A stretch of 64,000 nucleotides of DNA, from positions 8,791,269 through 8,855,268 of the forward strand of contig CM040440.1 of assembly GCA_022749755.1 (NCBI GenBank), read 5' to 3'. The notes below the pieces were generated by a model, which saw only the letters and a program-made list of their open reading frames with translations, was not told the origin of the DNA and made no database searches. The position numbers and the translations under genes are program-made. This document shows positions 1-12,632 of this stretch, piece by piece. Positions within the stretch are counted from its first letter, which is position 1, and each line of letters starts with the position of its first letter. The stretch comes from Azadirachta indica. Lineage: Eukaryota; Streptophyta; Magnoliopsida; Sapindales; Meliaceae.

Positions 1-974
1 AGCTTCTCTGTTATCATCATAGCAACCAACCAGAAGAGTGAAAAATCAAAATAACCTTGAAATTCAAACTCACTATGAGAGCTTTCTTCGTCGCAGGATC
101 TACTTTTTCAGGTAAGCACGAACTCAAGATTATAACTTTTCTCATAATGTCTTTTTCTCCCCAAGAGTACAGAACTTGATCGCTGAAAACACTTGAAAGT
201 TTTACATCTGCTACCAATCACCAAACGAACTTACTCAATTAACAAATTTCACATGATTATTCAAAATATTTATTAAGGAAAAAAATAGATAGAATGAGAC
301 AAATAACCAAGACAACAGAGAGCTCCAGATTCTTTGATTTCAGGTGAAAATGCATCAGTAGGCAAGTTGTTAACAGCATGGTGGAAATCACGCAGGCTCA
401 AGTTGCCGCTTGGTCTATATGCAACTCTCAGCTGTTTCAAATACATTCAATTCATTTAGTTGTTTTACAGGAGAAAATTTCACAAACATCTTTAAATTTC
501 TAAATTATATATATTATTATTTTTTAAAATAAAAAGTAATTAGAAAAACAATTACACAAAAGTTTCACATTCACCTTTAAATTTCGAACATATCATATAA
601 AGCTTCAGAAATTGACAAAAGATTTAAGTAAAGAGAAACTTAGACAAAATTTATAGAAAAATTATGAATGATGTAGGTACAAATTTAGGTACCTCGACGG
701 AAGAAGAAACGCGACTGTTGAAGACGTAACACAAGCCGATTCTATCACGGAGATCATTCGATTGACGAAAAGGGGACGAGACGGCGTACAGATTCGCGAG
801 CTGTAACAACGACTGCAAATAGAAGCCAAGATCAAGAATTCAAAACAATCGATCGATCATTTTGTCGCTCAATTACAGAGATTTTCGACTCGACTGTGAT
901 TATACCTGCTTTAGATCTGCAATTAATGGAGGCGAGAGGCTCCGTAAATCCAAGACGAAACACAGCGCTACCAT
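1..974 (-). CDS. 5' part of conserved plant gene of unknown function (partial, leaves window)
   Basis: Four coding exons read on the minus strand: 906-974, 693-812, 308-431 and 74-207. All junctions are GT-AG and the phases agree (23 codons, 40 codons, then 124+134 nt = 86 codons). The ATG at 972-974 opens with MVALCFVLDLRSL; later stretches are LANLYAVSSPF, DRIGLCYVFNS, LRDFHHAVNNLPTDAFSP, SDQVLYSWG and KVIILSSCLPEK. The fourth exon ends at a GTGAGT donor, so the gene continues left of base 1. I do not recognise the family with certainty. The alternation of hydrophobic strands with an early D-x-R and a later DRIGL stretch could fit a von Willebrand A-like fold, but that is only an impression. 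I trust the exon structure more than any functional label. The 5' end faces the germin-like gene across about 500 bp. Confidence 0.75.
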
Positions 975-1483
975 ATCTCTTCCTAATAGAATTCTTTCTC
1001 GTGGTTTCGTTTGGCGCGGAATGGTTTAATTTGAATTCTCCAATTGTAAAACTGACGCGTCCTTCTACGGTCGGTCCCCGCTATATCTTTTAAAATATTA
1101 AACTTATGCCCCCATAAAAGTCAAAATAAAACAATTACCCCGAAAATGTATTATTTACAAAACTGACCTAATTTTAGTCCAACGAGGAAGTTTATTTTCA
1201 ATGGAGAATACTATAACTTTTAATTAACAGTGTTATAAAATAGGATTATAATTAAATAATAAATATTAGTTATTTGATAAAGTAGGTATTTACTAAATAT
1301 TTTAACATTTTAATTAACGAGTAGTTTGTAAACAAGCTAAGATACAATACAATCTGGTTGCTCACAAATTCTAGTGCTACAAGACACTCGAATAAATAAG
1401 TATAGTCTGTTTTTGACAAATAATAAACACGAGTGAACACATGACGATATATAAATATTTTCAGGTTCTCAAGACATGTTGTT
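975..1483. other. Intergenic spacer
   Basis: AT-rich spacer between the start of the left-edge gene and the 3' end of the germin-like gene, both on the minus strand. It should hold the promoter of the former and the 3' UTR of the latter. I see no further gene, repeat or RNA. Confidence 0.5.
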
Positions 1484-2155
1484 TCATGATTGAAGATCAT
1501 TCAATCTTGAAAATGTAGCATTTCTGATGCTGCTATCATTCAATGCAGATTCTGAGATGAATTTCCTGACAAGTTTGTTGATGGTATCAAAATCGGACAT
1601 GAACATGGCATCACTGATGCCGACCACTCCAGGATTCTGGCTATTAAGCACTGAGAAAACAGTGGCAAACTCATAGCCAGAATTAAAGCAGAAATGAAGC
1701 AGACCTCTGGGGAAAACAAAGACGTCTCCTGGTTTAAGCACTACTTGGAAAAGCTTGTTGTTGGTGTCAACAAAACCAGCTATAATGATACCTTTAAAAA
1801 CAAAGAACAATTCAGAGGCTCTAGGGTGAGAATGAGGCATCACAAGGCCATCGATTTCGAGGTCGGTTCGAGCAACCGAAAGGCCGAGAGTGTTAAGACC
1901 TGGGAAATCTGCAGCAGTGACAAGGGTCACCGCTGAACTGTGATAGTTGTCTGTGTCGCCAGTATTTCTCAGGCTTGTGGTCTTGAAATCTGAAGCACTA
2001 ACGGTGGCTGGATTCTTGCATGGGAAACCATTCACGAAAATAGTTTGTTTCTTAGTTGTATCTGTTGGGCAGGTGTCCTGGAGATTATCAGAATCTGCAA
2101 AGCAGAGGATAATGCAACTGAAGCAGACAACGTAAAACATAAGATACGAATGCAT
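1484..2155 (-). CDS. Germin-like protein (single-exon cupin)
   Basis: A 223-aa germin-like protein, the usual family length. Residues 1-20 are a hydrophobic secretion signal (MHSYLMFYVVCFSCIILCFA), so the product is expected in the cell wall or apoplast. Cys29 and Cys46 fit the conserved N-terminal germin disulphide. The cupin metal site is complete: His108 and His110 in PHSHPRASE, Glu115, and His154 in PRGLLHF. The second cupin box is PGDVFVFPRG. Germins bind manganese and some show oxalate oxidase or superoxide dismutase activity; most germin-like proteins have no proven enzyme activity, and none can be read here. I chose the ATG at 2153-2155 because the longer reading frame starts at a non-ATG codon and this Met leads directly into the signal peptide. 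No intron is seen. The Arabidopsis block with IPK2b, TSN2 and CNX1 also carries a germin-like cupin, as I recall. Confidence 0.9.
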   Translation of the reverse strand: MHSYLMFYVVCFSCIILCFADSDNLQDTCPTDTTKKQTIFVNGFPCKNPATVSASDFKTTSLRNTGDTDNYHSSAVTLVTAADFPGLNTLGLSVARTDLEIDGLVMPHSHPRASELFFVFKGIIIAGFVDTNNKLFQVVLKPGDVFVFPRGLLHFCFNSGYEFATVFSVLNSQNPGVVGISDAMFMSDFDTINKLVRKFISESALNDSSIRNATFSRLNDLQS

Positions 2156-3122
2156 ATTGGATATTTCAGGCACTTTTGTGAAGTGATGATAAATGCATTT
2201 GTTTATAATTTTAGTAATGTTTATATATACCTAAAGGTGTTGCAGAGGTTGCAAGAAATTGAAGTCACATTTGAGGCTTAGAGTTCACTGCTGGATTTGA
2301 AAGAGCATTGCTTTAAAGAAAGATTATCTCCAAATAATTTGACGGCTATTGTCCTTGTGCTTCAGTGAAATACTGAAACCTTTCATTGTTGATGCTGCTA
2401 TTTGATCTATCAGGACCCCAGACAATTTACTCTTTATTTGAAAATCAGTTACATGTCTTCTGAACCTGCAATCTTCCTTGCCATTCCAGGAAAGCAAACT
2501 GGCTTCACTTTTGCCGATACTATACATAGACTTGGGCTTTAGAATACTGCTTGTGCAAACCAATATGGCTCTGATAATTTAAATAAGGTATGCAGTCAAT
2601 TCATTAGAAACTGTGTTCTTGTACATTAGGGGCTTATCTGTAAATTTAGCTTTGATGAAATATATGTAAAATGGTTTCCTATTTAAGCAGCAAAATTAAG
2701 CTTCGATGATGTGTATGTAAACTATTTTTAAGAAAGTTAAGCATACACACATCAAAGAAATTACTCTTCCACAAATCGCGAGTCAGCATTCCAATCCAAT
2801 ATTAATCTTTATAGTGATAGATCTATCAATATGTTAATAGAATGTACTATCAATTAAGAAAATAATCGAATTCGGTATGACGGGGAAGTCAATGGTTTTT
2901 TTTTTTTCTTTTTCCAGCCAAAATTGGAGCAGTGACAGTGGAAATTACTTGAAAGTCTATGAAATGAATTGAAATGGTCTCATCATCTTAATTGGCAATT
3001 CAAGATCCTGTCTAGCAGGAAATTGTTTGAGCCTAAACAAAATCTAAATTAGATCAGTCACAATAGACAAAGCAACATGCCACATTGATAAAAGTGAAAA
3101 CTTAGCATTATTGTTGTGGATG
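2156..3122. other. Intergenic spacer
   Basis: Spacer between germin-like and IPK2 genes, both on the minus strand. It holds the germin promoter side and the IPK2 3' UTR. It contains a short T run near 2898-2908. The small open frames here have no family features. No RNA gene or mobile element was recognised. Confidence 0.5.
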
Positions 3123-4037
3123 TCATTCACCGGTGCCATTATCAGTAATGCAGTTCTTCTCTGTGTCTGGCAAACAACCTTTGTTCACGTTCTCATCCGG
3201 ACTTGTAAGAATCTCAGAAACAAACTTTATCAAAGAGCATAGCCCACCCAAGAAGTTATGATCAATAATACCTCTTCCCTCCTCAACATGAGCAAAATCG
3301 ACAAGTTTGATTTCTGCACCTGAACTCCTTCCTGTCAACAATGATTCCTTTTCATACACCATAAGAACTGAAGAAGAATTAAAATGATACAGGGTCTGAT
3401 CCTCAAACCAAGCCTTCAGCTCTAACAATTGTGCCAAAATTCCAGTAGAGCCGCCATAAACTGTTGAAGCGAAAGCACAGTCTGGGACTGCATTTGAATC
3501 AGTGGGTGAGTTTGAAGAAACAAACTTTCTCAGAACTAATCTAACATTCTCCACATTATACTCTAGGACACGCTTCCTTTCTGGCTTCCAAATTCCTGAT
3601 TCTTTGTTTTCATATATCTGTAACCCTGATATCCTAAAACCTAATAATGAGGTGGTGGTTTCTCTATCTTTCTTAAGGCACCTCTCATTATACTCATCAC
3701 TCGCTTCATGATACCATGTTCTAGAACCAATCTTGATGTCCATGACGGATGGATTGATGCGGTCTGACATAAGATCTTGCAACACAAGATGGCGACAAAG
3801 GCCAGATCCATCAGATGCCTCTACAAGTTTAGTTCCATAGAATATGGGGAAGAATTTGTGAATGTGATCTGGAACTCTAGTATTGGATGAGAAGGAGGTG
3901 TAGAACGCTACCTCTTTGGAGCCACGTTCATCATCCTGGACAGGCTTGTAGAAACGGCCCGAATCATCTATCAGTGGTCCAAGCTTTCCATCCCCAGCTT
4001 TGTGACCTGCAACCTGATGATCTGGGACCTTAAGCAT
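3123..4037 (-). CDS. IPK2: Inositol polyphosphate multikinase (IPK2/IPMK)
   Basis: A 304-aa kinase in one coding exon. It phosphorylates inositol trisphosphate and tetrakisphosphate towards InsP5, feeding phytate and pyrophosphate-inositol synthesis; plant members are largely nuclear or cytosolic. The IPK family signature PxxxDxKxG is intact as PSVMDIKIG (residues 96-104, with Asp100 and Lys102). The stretch SLLGFRISG follows, and near the C-terminus LVDFAHV carries the metal-binding Asp, followed by DHNFLGGLCSLIKF. I start at the ATG at 4035-4037 (MLKVPDHQVAGH), which matches the N-terminus I recall for Arabidopsis IPK2b. The longer in-frame extension upstream is intron sequence, because a TTTGCCACAG acceptor lies at 4060-4070. 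Length is normal for plant IPK2 (about 286-300 aa). The neighbouring TSN, amidase and calnexin genes match the Arabidopsis IPK2 neighbourhood. Confidence 0.95.
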   Translation of the reverse strand: MLKVPDHQVAGHKAGDGKLGPLIDDSGRFYKPVQDDERGSKEVAFYTSFSSNTRVPDHIHKFFPIFYGTKLVEASDGSGLCRHLVLQDLMSDRINPSVMDIKIGSRTWYHEASDEYNERCLKKDRETTTSLLGFRISGLQIYENKESGIWKPERKRVLEYNVENVRLVLRKFVSSNSPTDSNAVPDCAFASTVYGGSTGILAQLLELKAWFEDQTLYHFNSSSVLMVYEKESLLTGRSSGAEIKLVDFAHVEEGRGIIDHNFLGGLCSLIKFVSEILTSPDENVNKGCLPDTEKNCITDNGTGE

Positions 4038-4059
4038 GATGCTGCTAGTATGAAAAATC

Positions 4060-5133
4060 CTGTGGCAAAGATTATGGTTCTGCATTTGATTTAGCATATT
4101 CACAGCAAAAAGAAATAAAAAAAGAAGTAAGCAAAGGAAAGAACCAACATATGAAGTCTTCCCATCAAGCAAGCTAATGGTCATTAGAATCCTCTATCCT
4201 ACTAGACAGTTGAAAAACTAAAAATTTTTTAAAGAGGAGATTAAATGTTCCCCACAAAGATACCAGCAAAAAGATCTTCTCCACCATCATTGAAAGTAAA
4301 ATAAGCAGCTAAGAAACAAAAAGAGCTATTGGAAACAGCATTCTTTTGCAAAGATGTCTCTAAAAAATCCATTGTTCACCTTCTCAATTCTATTATGATA
4401 ACCCCAAAGAAAATTAAAATACAATATTAATAATAACAGCACCTTAACAATTACACTTCCACTACACAATGAACCAAATTATTTGAAGAGAACTCTTCAA
4501 AATCTCAAATGAAATTTTCAAGTAAAGAAATTTTTACATGATTTTAGTATTTGGTTCAGATAATTTCTCACAAAATTAATGCATGTCATATAGTATTCAC
4601 GTAATTACCCAGAACATGTAAAGCATTTAAATAACCAATTATCAAGGGCATAAACATGGAAGAACAAGGAACAGCATCTGCCATTTTTACTACATAAAGG
4701 AAAAAATTACCAGTTAGTGACCACGCAATTCCATACATACAGAGCACTAGTAAAGTCGTTATCTCCAATACCAGCCAAAAATTGAACTGGGTGCAAAATG
4801 GGGCATTTTGATAATAGATTGACATTTTTCTCAGTGATTAAAATCCGACATTTTAGTTAATTAACGACACGTATATAAGTCAAATTACAGAAAAACTATA
4901 GAACTAAACACTGAACCCTGGGAAGCAACTGAATGGATCAACAAACGAAAAACCCAACTCAGCAAACACTTAAAACCGCTTAAGCAGAAACCCTTGTCTA
5001 ATTCGAGCTGCATTCACGATGCAGAGTAAGAAAAAATGCATAAAGAACAGAAAATCACCAATGGCATATAGAACGAAATACAAACTATAGATTCAGAAGA
5101 ATAAAAAACTACAACAAGATTAAAATATATTAC
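4060..5133 (-). other. Leader (5' UTR) intron of IPK2
   Basis: On the minus strand CCTTTAAG is followed by a GTAATATATTT donor at 5133, and TTTGCCACAG ends at 4060, 22 bases before the ATG. This gives a 1,074-bp intron inside the 5' UTR. Long leader introns are common in plant housekeeping genes and can raise expression. Transcript data would settle it; small open frames inside it are not genes. Confidence 0.6.
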
Positions 5134-6836
5134 CTTAAAGGTTACAAATCACAGAAGGCTATCTGGCTTTACAGCAAAAGATCTATATAACAGAGAGAGT
5201 AGTATAATATTTGCAGCATAAAGTTTACACTATTTTTTAATGCCGGCCTTCGGCCTCTAAGGCTAGAATTGATGGGGGACCCCTTGAGCCATTTTTACTA
5301 TTATTTTATTCTGAAAAACAGTGCAAGTGGGTTTTGTGCTTTTGCTTGTGGGGTTTAGAAAAGGTAAAAAGAGAATAAGACAGTCTTGGTCAGCGAACCG
5401 TGTTTTGGTATCTTATAATTGACATGCTTGCCCTTCTAATATGGCTTTAATTACAGAGTGATGCAACTGCCGGCCCAGCCACAAGACCCGGCCCAATCTA
5501 TTGTAGTTCCGATTTTTTGAAAACAAAAGGGTGGGTTTACTTGAGTGATGTTATAGTTAAACTTTAGTTTATGTATGTGTTTGATAAATATGTACTATTT
5601 AAAAAATAAAAAAGAGTCTTGATCTCTATTTTTTTAAGTATATAAAACAGTATTTTAAAATTAAAATGTATTTGATATGTTGTAAGGGTATTTTTAATCA
5701 TAACTTTTTCTAATAGACAAAAACAAACTTTTGTTTGAAGACTATGAAAAAGAATAGAATAAAGAATAAATAAAGGAACCCAAAAAAAGAAAAAAGTAAC
5801 AATATTTTTTATTTGATTAAAGTAAATAATAAAGGAAATAATTCATTATATTTTTTTATTAAATTATCCTCAGTTTTAATTTTAGTTTTTTTTTTATTGA
5901 AAATTAGTATTACCTACTAATCTTATTTTTAGTTATAATTTGTTTATGCAAATTTTTATCAAGAGTTTAAAAAAATACAAAATCATTGATATATTTGTCG
6001 CATAATACAAGATAGCGGAGGCAACTTGTGCACTATAATACTAAAGTTAGAATATTGAACAGGCTTAAACTCTTAACGTTTATCAAATAAGGAAATAGAA
6101 ATTCTTTCTTGGTAAATCTCTAAAAAAAAATATTAGATAATACACGTGTTCTTATTTAATTCGAGATTTCGTCATTTGGCTGTTACCTCTACAAATTCCC
6201 TCACATGACATAGATGAAATTTCGTGCCCTTCTATTTTCTAAACTTCCTATGGGCTGGGTCCTTTTGCTCTTTGGGCTATTTTTTTTATGCAATATTTAT
6301 AGGCTTTGAATTAACCAAAACATAATTTAATTTATTTTAAAAATTTTAATATTTAATAGTTTATTTTCATGAATTAATAGTAAAAAGGAAAATATTAAAA
6401 TTTAGTAAAAATAAAAACAATAAAGTAAGTACCAAAATATAATTCAATAACAATAATCATTAACATCACAACAACAGTACATATATTTTATTTGGACAAA
6501 AATATGCTTTAATTCATTGATATTTGATGTTATAATGATAACGATTATATAAATTTTTATTTTTTAAAAAAATTCAAAATTAAAATATATTATTATTCAT
6601 AGCCACGTGCATTTCTCCTCTATCGTAGAGACAGGGGTTTAAATGGTTATTTTAATTAATTGTCGAGAAACCACGACACTAGCATTGCGACTGATTCAGA
6701 GGGTTGACGCTGAAGTTGATCGCCTTTTTCTGCTTTTAAAAATGAGCATCAAGCAGCAGAAAGAATTTGGCTCAAGTGAAAATCCGCTAACTTACAGTAC
6801 TACCACTCTACAGAAATCTCTTTGCCAATAGTGACG
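5134..6836. other. Divergent intergenic region between IPK2 and the amidase gene
   Basis: The two genes point away from each other, so this 1.7 kb should hold both promoters and the first leader exon of IPK2 (right of 5134). It is mostly AT-rich with T and A runs at about 5870-5900 and 6120-6130. I see no gene or RNA, and no clear terminal repeats. Confidence 0.5.
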
Positions 6837-9800
6837 ATGAAACGAGGAGCTACTTCATCGTCGGGAAACAACAACAACGTGGCTGTCCAGTTGGTTGACG
6901 CCTGTCCTGCTGTATGGACACGTTTCATTGTCTTCTTAATTTTCTGTTCACTTGCAGTTGCAGCTGTCAGTTCTTCTGGTGCTTTGTCCAAGTTTTGCCT
7001 CGTGACTGATGCTAGTAACAATTCGGCTCATCGAATTCTTGCTAGTGCCTGTGAAAAAATGGTATCTTCTTTCTCTCTGTTGTAATGTATGCATAACTTT
7101 GGCCAATACCCTTATACCCATATGCTCATTTTGTGGTTATAGTCTGAAATTGGTTGAAGAGTTTCAACGGGATATGAAAATTTAGAAACATTTAGCATTG
7201 GAAGTGAAGTTTTAAGGTAGAACATCAGGCATTAAGGACACTTGTAAACAGTTTTGTTTGTCTGTAGAGACATGAAAGCTTTAGAGAAATGGCTTTGCTT
7301 TTAGCTCCTCTTGAAGGTAACAGTAAAACTTAAGGAGAAAATACTATAGAATTCTTCCAAATGAATTTGATTGGTCACTATGAAGATCTGATACTCTGAT
7401 GTGAACTAAATTCTTCATATGGTCATCAAGTGCATGTATGATCACTTTTGCTTGCAATTAAAACTTGTTTGAGACAGAAATCAATTTTTGTCTCCTAACA
7501 CTTGCAAAACAGGTGAGAGCTTTTAGAAAATTATGGGAAATGTTCTCTCAGAAAGTTTTGATTCATTCCAGTAACATTATGTCCAGGTAATACCCATCAT
7601 CAAAAGCTAACATGAACAATGGGAATACATTTTATATTTATCCTTTTGTCTCATGTTTAATTTATAAACATTTTGTCACGTTCTTTGATCAGGACAGTAA
7701 AAACAGTAGTGAATGTTCAGTAAAAGTCAAGGAAGCCTTCGAACTTAGAAGTGTGTTTAAATTGCTTGATGCTGACTTCTTCAATGAAACAAAGGTGATC
7801 TTTACATACATTATGCAATTAGATATTATTGGACATAATTTTGATTCTCTCTGTGGTGTTAAGTTTTTTTGAACTTTTATCTTCAGTTGATGATGCCTTT
7901 TTCGTTTAGGTGTTGGAAATTGCAAAAGGTGCAACGGAGTTCAATTTACCTATAATCAGAGCCAATCGAAAACTAGTTGCTTCTGAGAATGGAGGTTTGC
8001 ATAATCCATCTGTTTTGATTTTCAACCCTGATTGGCACAATGAACAGTCAAAAGAAGCAAGCAAAAGATTCAATTTTCCTGCTATCTCTGGCGTACAGAA
8101 GCCAGCGGATGAAGAAGACATTGCCTTCATGAGTGTAAGTTAGTTTATAATCTAATGGTGGCTGACAAAGTTAATCTATCACCTATTTCACTGTTTCACT
8201 GTCTCCCTACTTATGTATATGAACTTGTGGAGTCTTTATCAGGTTCTTGAATTGGGGGCACTGATTAGGACAAGACAAATTACATCTGAGGAGCTTACTC
8301 AAATATTTCTGAAGAGATTAAAGAGGTAATGGTGTGGAGAATAAACTTAACTCCTTTTGCTTTCAGTATTCAAGTTCATTTTTCTAATGATAGTGGTGAA
8401 TTGTGGTAACAACTCTAGCTACAATCCTGTTCTTGAAGCTGTGGTTACTCATACTGAAGAAATAGCTTATAAGCAAGCAAAAGAAGCAGATGAATTGCTT
8501 GCTAAAGGAAAATATTTGGGTGGGTCTCATATCTCTATACTATCATTACAGTCCTAGTATAACAAGAAGCTTCTCATACTTATTACTTTAATATTAGTTT
8601 GATACCAGTAGTAAGAGGTTTAAGAATGGAGGATGTGTCATTAATGGCAAATCCGACCAACAAAGCCATTGATTGTTAATATATCAACCCTTTGAAAACT
8701 CTGATTCTGAAATGTTCATTTAAATTTGGCTGCAATTTTCTTTCCATGTATCCTCTGATTCTTGAATTGCTTATTGATATCATATTGAATTGTTTATAGG
8801 ACCTCTCCATGGAATTCCATATGGTTTGAAGGATATAATTTCAGTACCTGAATACAAAACAACTTGGGGCTCAACTACTTTCAAAGATCAAGTTCTTAAA
8901 ACTGAAGCCTGGGTTTACAAGAGGTACTGGAAATATGTGAAACAGTATTTCTGCATGCAGAAAGTAAATCTGTCATATTTTAGTACTTGAATTTTCTACT
9001 CAACTTATTACAGGTTGAAGTCTGCAGGGGCAGTTCTTGTTGCAAAGCTTGTTTCTGGATCATTGGCATATGATGATATCTGGTTTGGTGGTAGGACCAG
9101 GAACCCATGGAATATTGAGGAATTCTCAACTGGTTCATCAGCTGGGCCTGCGGCATGTACATCTGCTGGTATTCTTCAGTTTGCTTGGTGTTAAATATTT
9201 GCATTCCCTGCAGTCTGCTATTCTCAATTATACTTGTTATCTTGGGCTTTAGCGAGCTTAACCATATTTTGTGGGTAATCTGCCTGTAAGCATAACATCA
9301 TTTTGGGTAGCACTTTCGGATCATTTGTGTTTCCATAGTTGCTGCACTAATATATTGTCATGGACAAAGTTCATGTAATTTTCTAATCCTTGAACTCTAC
9401 AACTAAAAAATGTCGCTGCTTCAAACAGGTATGGTTCCATTTGCAATTGGTTCTGAAACAGCTGGTTCAATGACATACCCCGGTGCTCGATGTGCTGTGA
9501 CAGCATTGCGCCCCACTTTTGGCACTGTTGGTCGTAGTGGTGTGATGAGTATATCAGAAAGTTTGGTAATGTCCATGATATTTTCTTCACACCATTTCCT
9601 TCTTTTCTTCTTCTTCTTTTGGTGGTTGCACTGTAGTTTCAATCTATATCCCCTATATTTGTCAGGATAAGCTTGGCCCATTCTGTAGAAGTGCTGCTGA
9701 TTGCACAATTGTTTTGGATGCTATTCGAGGGAAAGATCCGGATGATCTCTCATCAAGAGATATTCAGTTTGGTGATCCATTCTTGGTTGACATTACAAAA

Positions 9801-11354
9801 CTTACTGTTGGGTATCTTGAGGATGCTGAGATGGAGGTTAGAGGCACTATTTTTTCACTCTAAAACTTTTGATATAACTTAAAACTGTAAATTAAAGATA
9901 TAACCAATCCATGCCAAACATTTTTAGGTGATTAGTGGAGTTTTATTTAATTTTTGAGCCCAAAGACTGCTTTTTTTTTTTTCCTTAAAACATATGAACT
10001 CTAAAATTCAATTTTCTTGGGATGAAAATGCTAGGTTGTTCAAGTTCTTGCAAAGAAGGGTGTTAAAATGGTTCCTTTCAAGCTGAATTACACTGTTGAC
10101 TCTGTTCAAGGAATCCTTAATTTTACAATGGATGTTGACATGCTGGCTCACTTTGATGAGTGGCAACGCTCTGGGGAGGAGGATGTTTATGAAGCTCAAG
10201 ATCAATGGCCTGTCGAATTACGCCGTGCCCGTGTAATTCCAGCAGTAGATTATGTTCAGGTTTGTTGTCTGTTCTGCTCATCATTACAATGAATGGGAAT
10301 TCCTAAATTGAGTACAAGTTTTCAATTACTTTTAAGAAGTCCCCTGCTGGTTAACAATTGAGTAACAAAAAGTCTGCATCATAACTATGTGAGAAATTTA
10401 TTTTTAGAAAAAAGGGAAAAAAGAAAAAAGAAAAAAGAAAAAACCAAAAATATTCAGTGATTTCATGATTAATGAGAAAATAAACCAGATATTTAGGCCA
10501 CCCCTCGTGGTAAAAATTACAATATTACATGTACAAAGTTAGTTCAGAACTGGGATTAAGTGTCCTCATTTGCATTGCCACGAAACAGAGATGTGGATTT
10601 AAGTTTCTTCTTAGAAGTTATAATCATGATCAATATCATAACGTTGACCATCAGTTGTTTTGAAGAGGATGAGTGGCAATTCAGACAATGAAGTGAGGTT
10701 TCCGAAGCCAAGAATGAAACATTTATTTATCACTGCTGAAAAAGTTCTGACCTTATAGCACAACTGAGAAGAAATATATCTGGTCTTATTTCCAGAGATG
10801 TATTAACTAATTAGATTTTTATCATTGCATCCAGGCACAAAGAGCTCGGGGGAAATTAATTAGGGAAGTAAAAGAAAGTTTTACTGTTGATGCTTTCGTT
10901 GGAAATGCAACTGACTGGGAGAAGGTTTGCTTGGGAAATCTTGTCGGTTTGCCAGTAATTGTTGTTCCTGCTGGATTTAAAGATATATCTAATCCACCTT
11001 CTGGTGGTAGTAGAAGAAAAAGCACCATCACTACCGGCATATATGCTCCTCCTAAACATGATCACATTGTAAGCTCCATACCAACCTCAGTCTTTATTTA
11101 CTGTCTTCATATTCTTCCAATTATTATTTTTTCATTTGAAAGTCAGGTTTGAAGCATATTTCCTACTGTAATGGGTGTGTTTGGTCAATTCTTTTGTTTG
11201 CTTTTCCTATATGCAGGCTTTGGCATTAGCAATGGCATATCAATCGGTCACAGATCACCACAAGCAGCGCCCACCTATTGATAATCTTGGGCCCAACGAC
11301 ACCATCCCAAATCCACCTACAGTTCCCATTCCTCCTAGACGATTGCACCTTTGA
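6837..11354 (+). CDS. Amidase-signature family protein, membrane-anchored (12 exons)
   Basis: Exons: 6837-7061, 7693-7794, 7910-8134, 8243-8325, 8419-8519, 8800-8923, 9014-9168, 9429-9565, 9666-9836, 10035-10259, 10835-11068, 11217-11354. All junctions are GT-AG and in phase, giving 639 aa. A hydrophobic segment near residues 30-45 (FIVFLIFCSLAVAAV) suggests an N-terminal anchor. The amidase core keeps the Ser-cisSer-Lys triad: Lys256 in HGIPYGLKDII, Ser328/329 in STGSSAG, and nucleophile Ser352 in GSETAGS. The usual motif is GSDTGGS, so one glycine is alanine here. The family hydrolyses amide bonds (GatA, FAAH, indole-acetamide hydrolase), but substrate cannot be read from sequence. I recall Arabidopsis At5g07360, an amidase next to TSN1 and IPK2a, as the likely counterpart. 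The start is the first ATG; an upstream TTG-initiated extension is not used. Confidence 0.92.
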
Positions 11355-12587
11355 AGGTTTCATAACCACAGTTTTAATGTTTACACTCTTGTCCTGCTTC
11401 ACCATTCATGGGAAGGTTCATAAGATTTATTATACGGGCATGAGTATTGTAAAAGTAGTATCAGGTATCAACATTTATGCACAAACATGATTTACGTGAA
11501 AGGCAATGAATAATATGACTTTCAAATCATGCATATGGATTGGATAAAGATTGGAGCTCAGCAGAACAGATATCATTAGGTTTTTGGTCATGGAAAGGCA
11601 CTTTCGGCAGTTTAAGTGCTTTTAGTGAACCTGCATATGCACCACCAGTTGTAGATGGTTCAAGATTAGTCCTGGAAAGAACACTTTATTCCTTAATGTC
11701 CATATTTATCCGTCAAAAACCAGCAAAAAGAATCCAAAGGCAATGGCATGTGGTGTCCTCACTTGAATTAGCATAAAGAACAATCTTTATTTGGGATTAA
11801 ACAATTTATCATGGTTAATTATTATCTAAAGAAGAACACGGAAATTGAATGATTTTCTGTTTATATTCATCTTCTAACCATTACTAAAAGCTTAAACGAA
11901 TAAAGATGGTAACAACTATAAATGGCAATTATTCATTAAAGTGGGTCAACTTTCCTTGGGAGGAAATTTTCTTATGGTTGGTGCCTGACAACTCTGTCTA
12001 TCCTTTTATGGTATTTCTTTAGTAGTTTCTGCTGTTGTACCTTTTATTTGTTGGGTTCTTTATCTTAAAAAAGTTTATCAAATTTTGATTAGCTTTAACG
12101 AGTATTTTGGGTACTATTACATATTTTGATTAATGATATAGGGTCAAGATCAGTCTTTTAAGAATGTTTGATTTAAGAAAACGAGTGATGAGACAAAGTA
12201 AACATAATCTATAAAACGTGAGATTCCAGGAGATAATGAAGACAAAGCAGTCAAGCCATCTCTGAATTTTTCTTAATTTTTTTCTTTATTTTCTAGTGAC
12301 ATTTTTATTGCATTAATAAATTAATCATTCGTTAATCCAGATTAAAAATAAAAAATAAAAAATAAATTTGTGTTTAAATAAATATTAGCCCATATGGCAT
12401 TGTGTCGACCGCAACACTGCTAAAGCCAACTTTTTCTTTCGAGTCAACCTTTTTAAACTTTTTATTGTTAATTAAAATATTTTCAAAAAGTGAAAATACA
12501 TCCCAGTATGCATTATTAATCATTATTAACAACGCATCCCCAATTAAGCCAAAGAAATTATTTTTTTAAAAAAAATTAATAATAATA

Positions 12588-12632
<45 letters not shown>

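Noticed and set aside
1484..2173. 229-aa version of the germin-like protein
   Set aside because: Its first codon is GTG; the ATG at 2153-2155 gives the normal signal peptide.
3123..4184. 353-aa version of IPK2
   Set aside because: The first 49 residues are intron sequence upstream of a splice acceptor; the family start is at 4035-4037.
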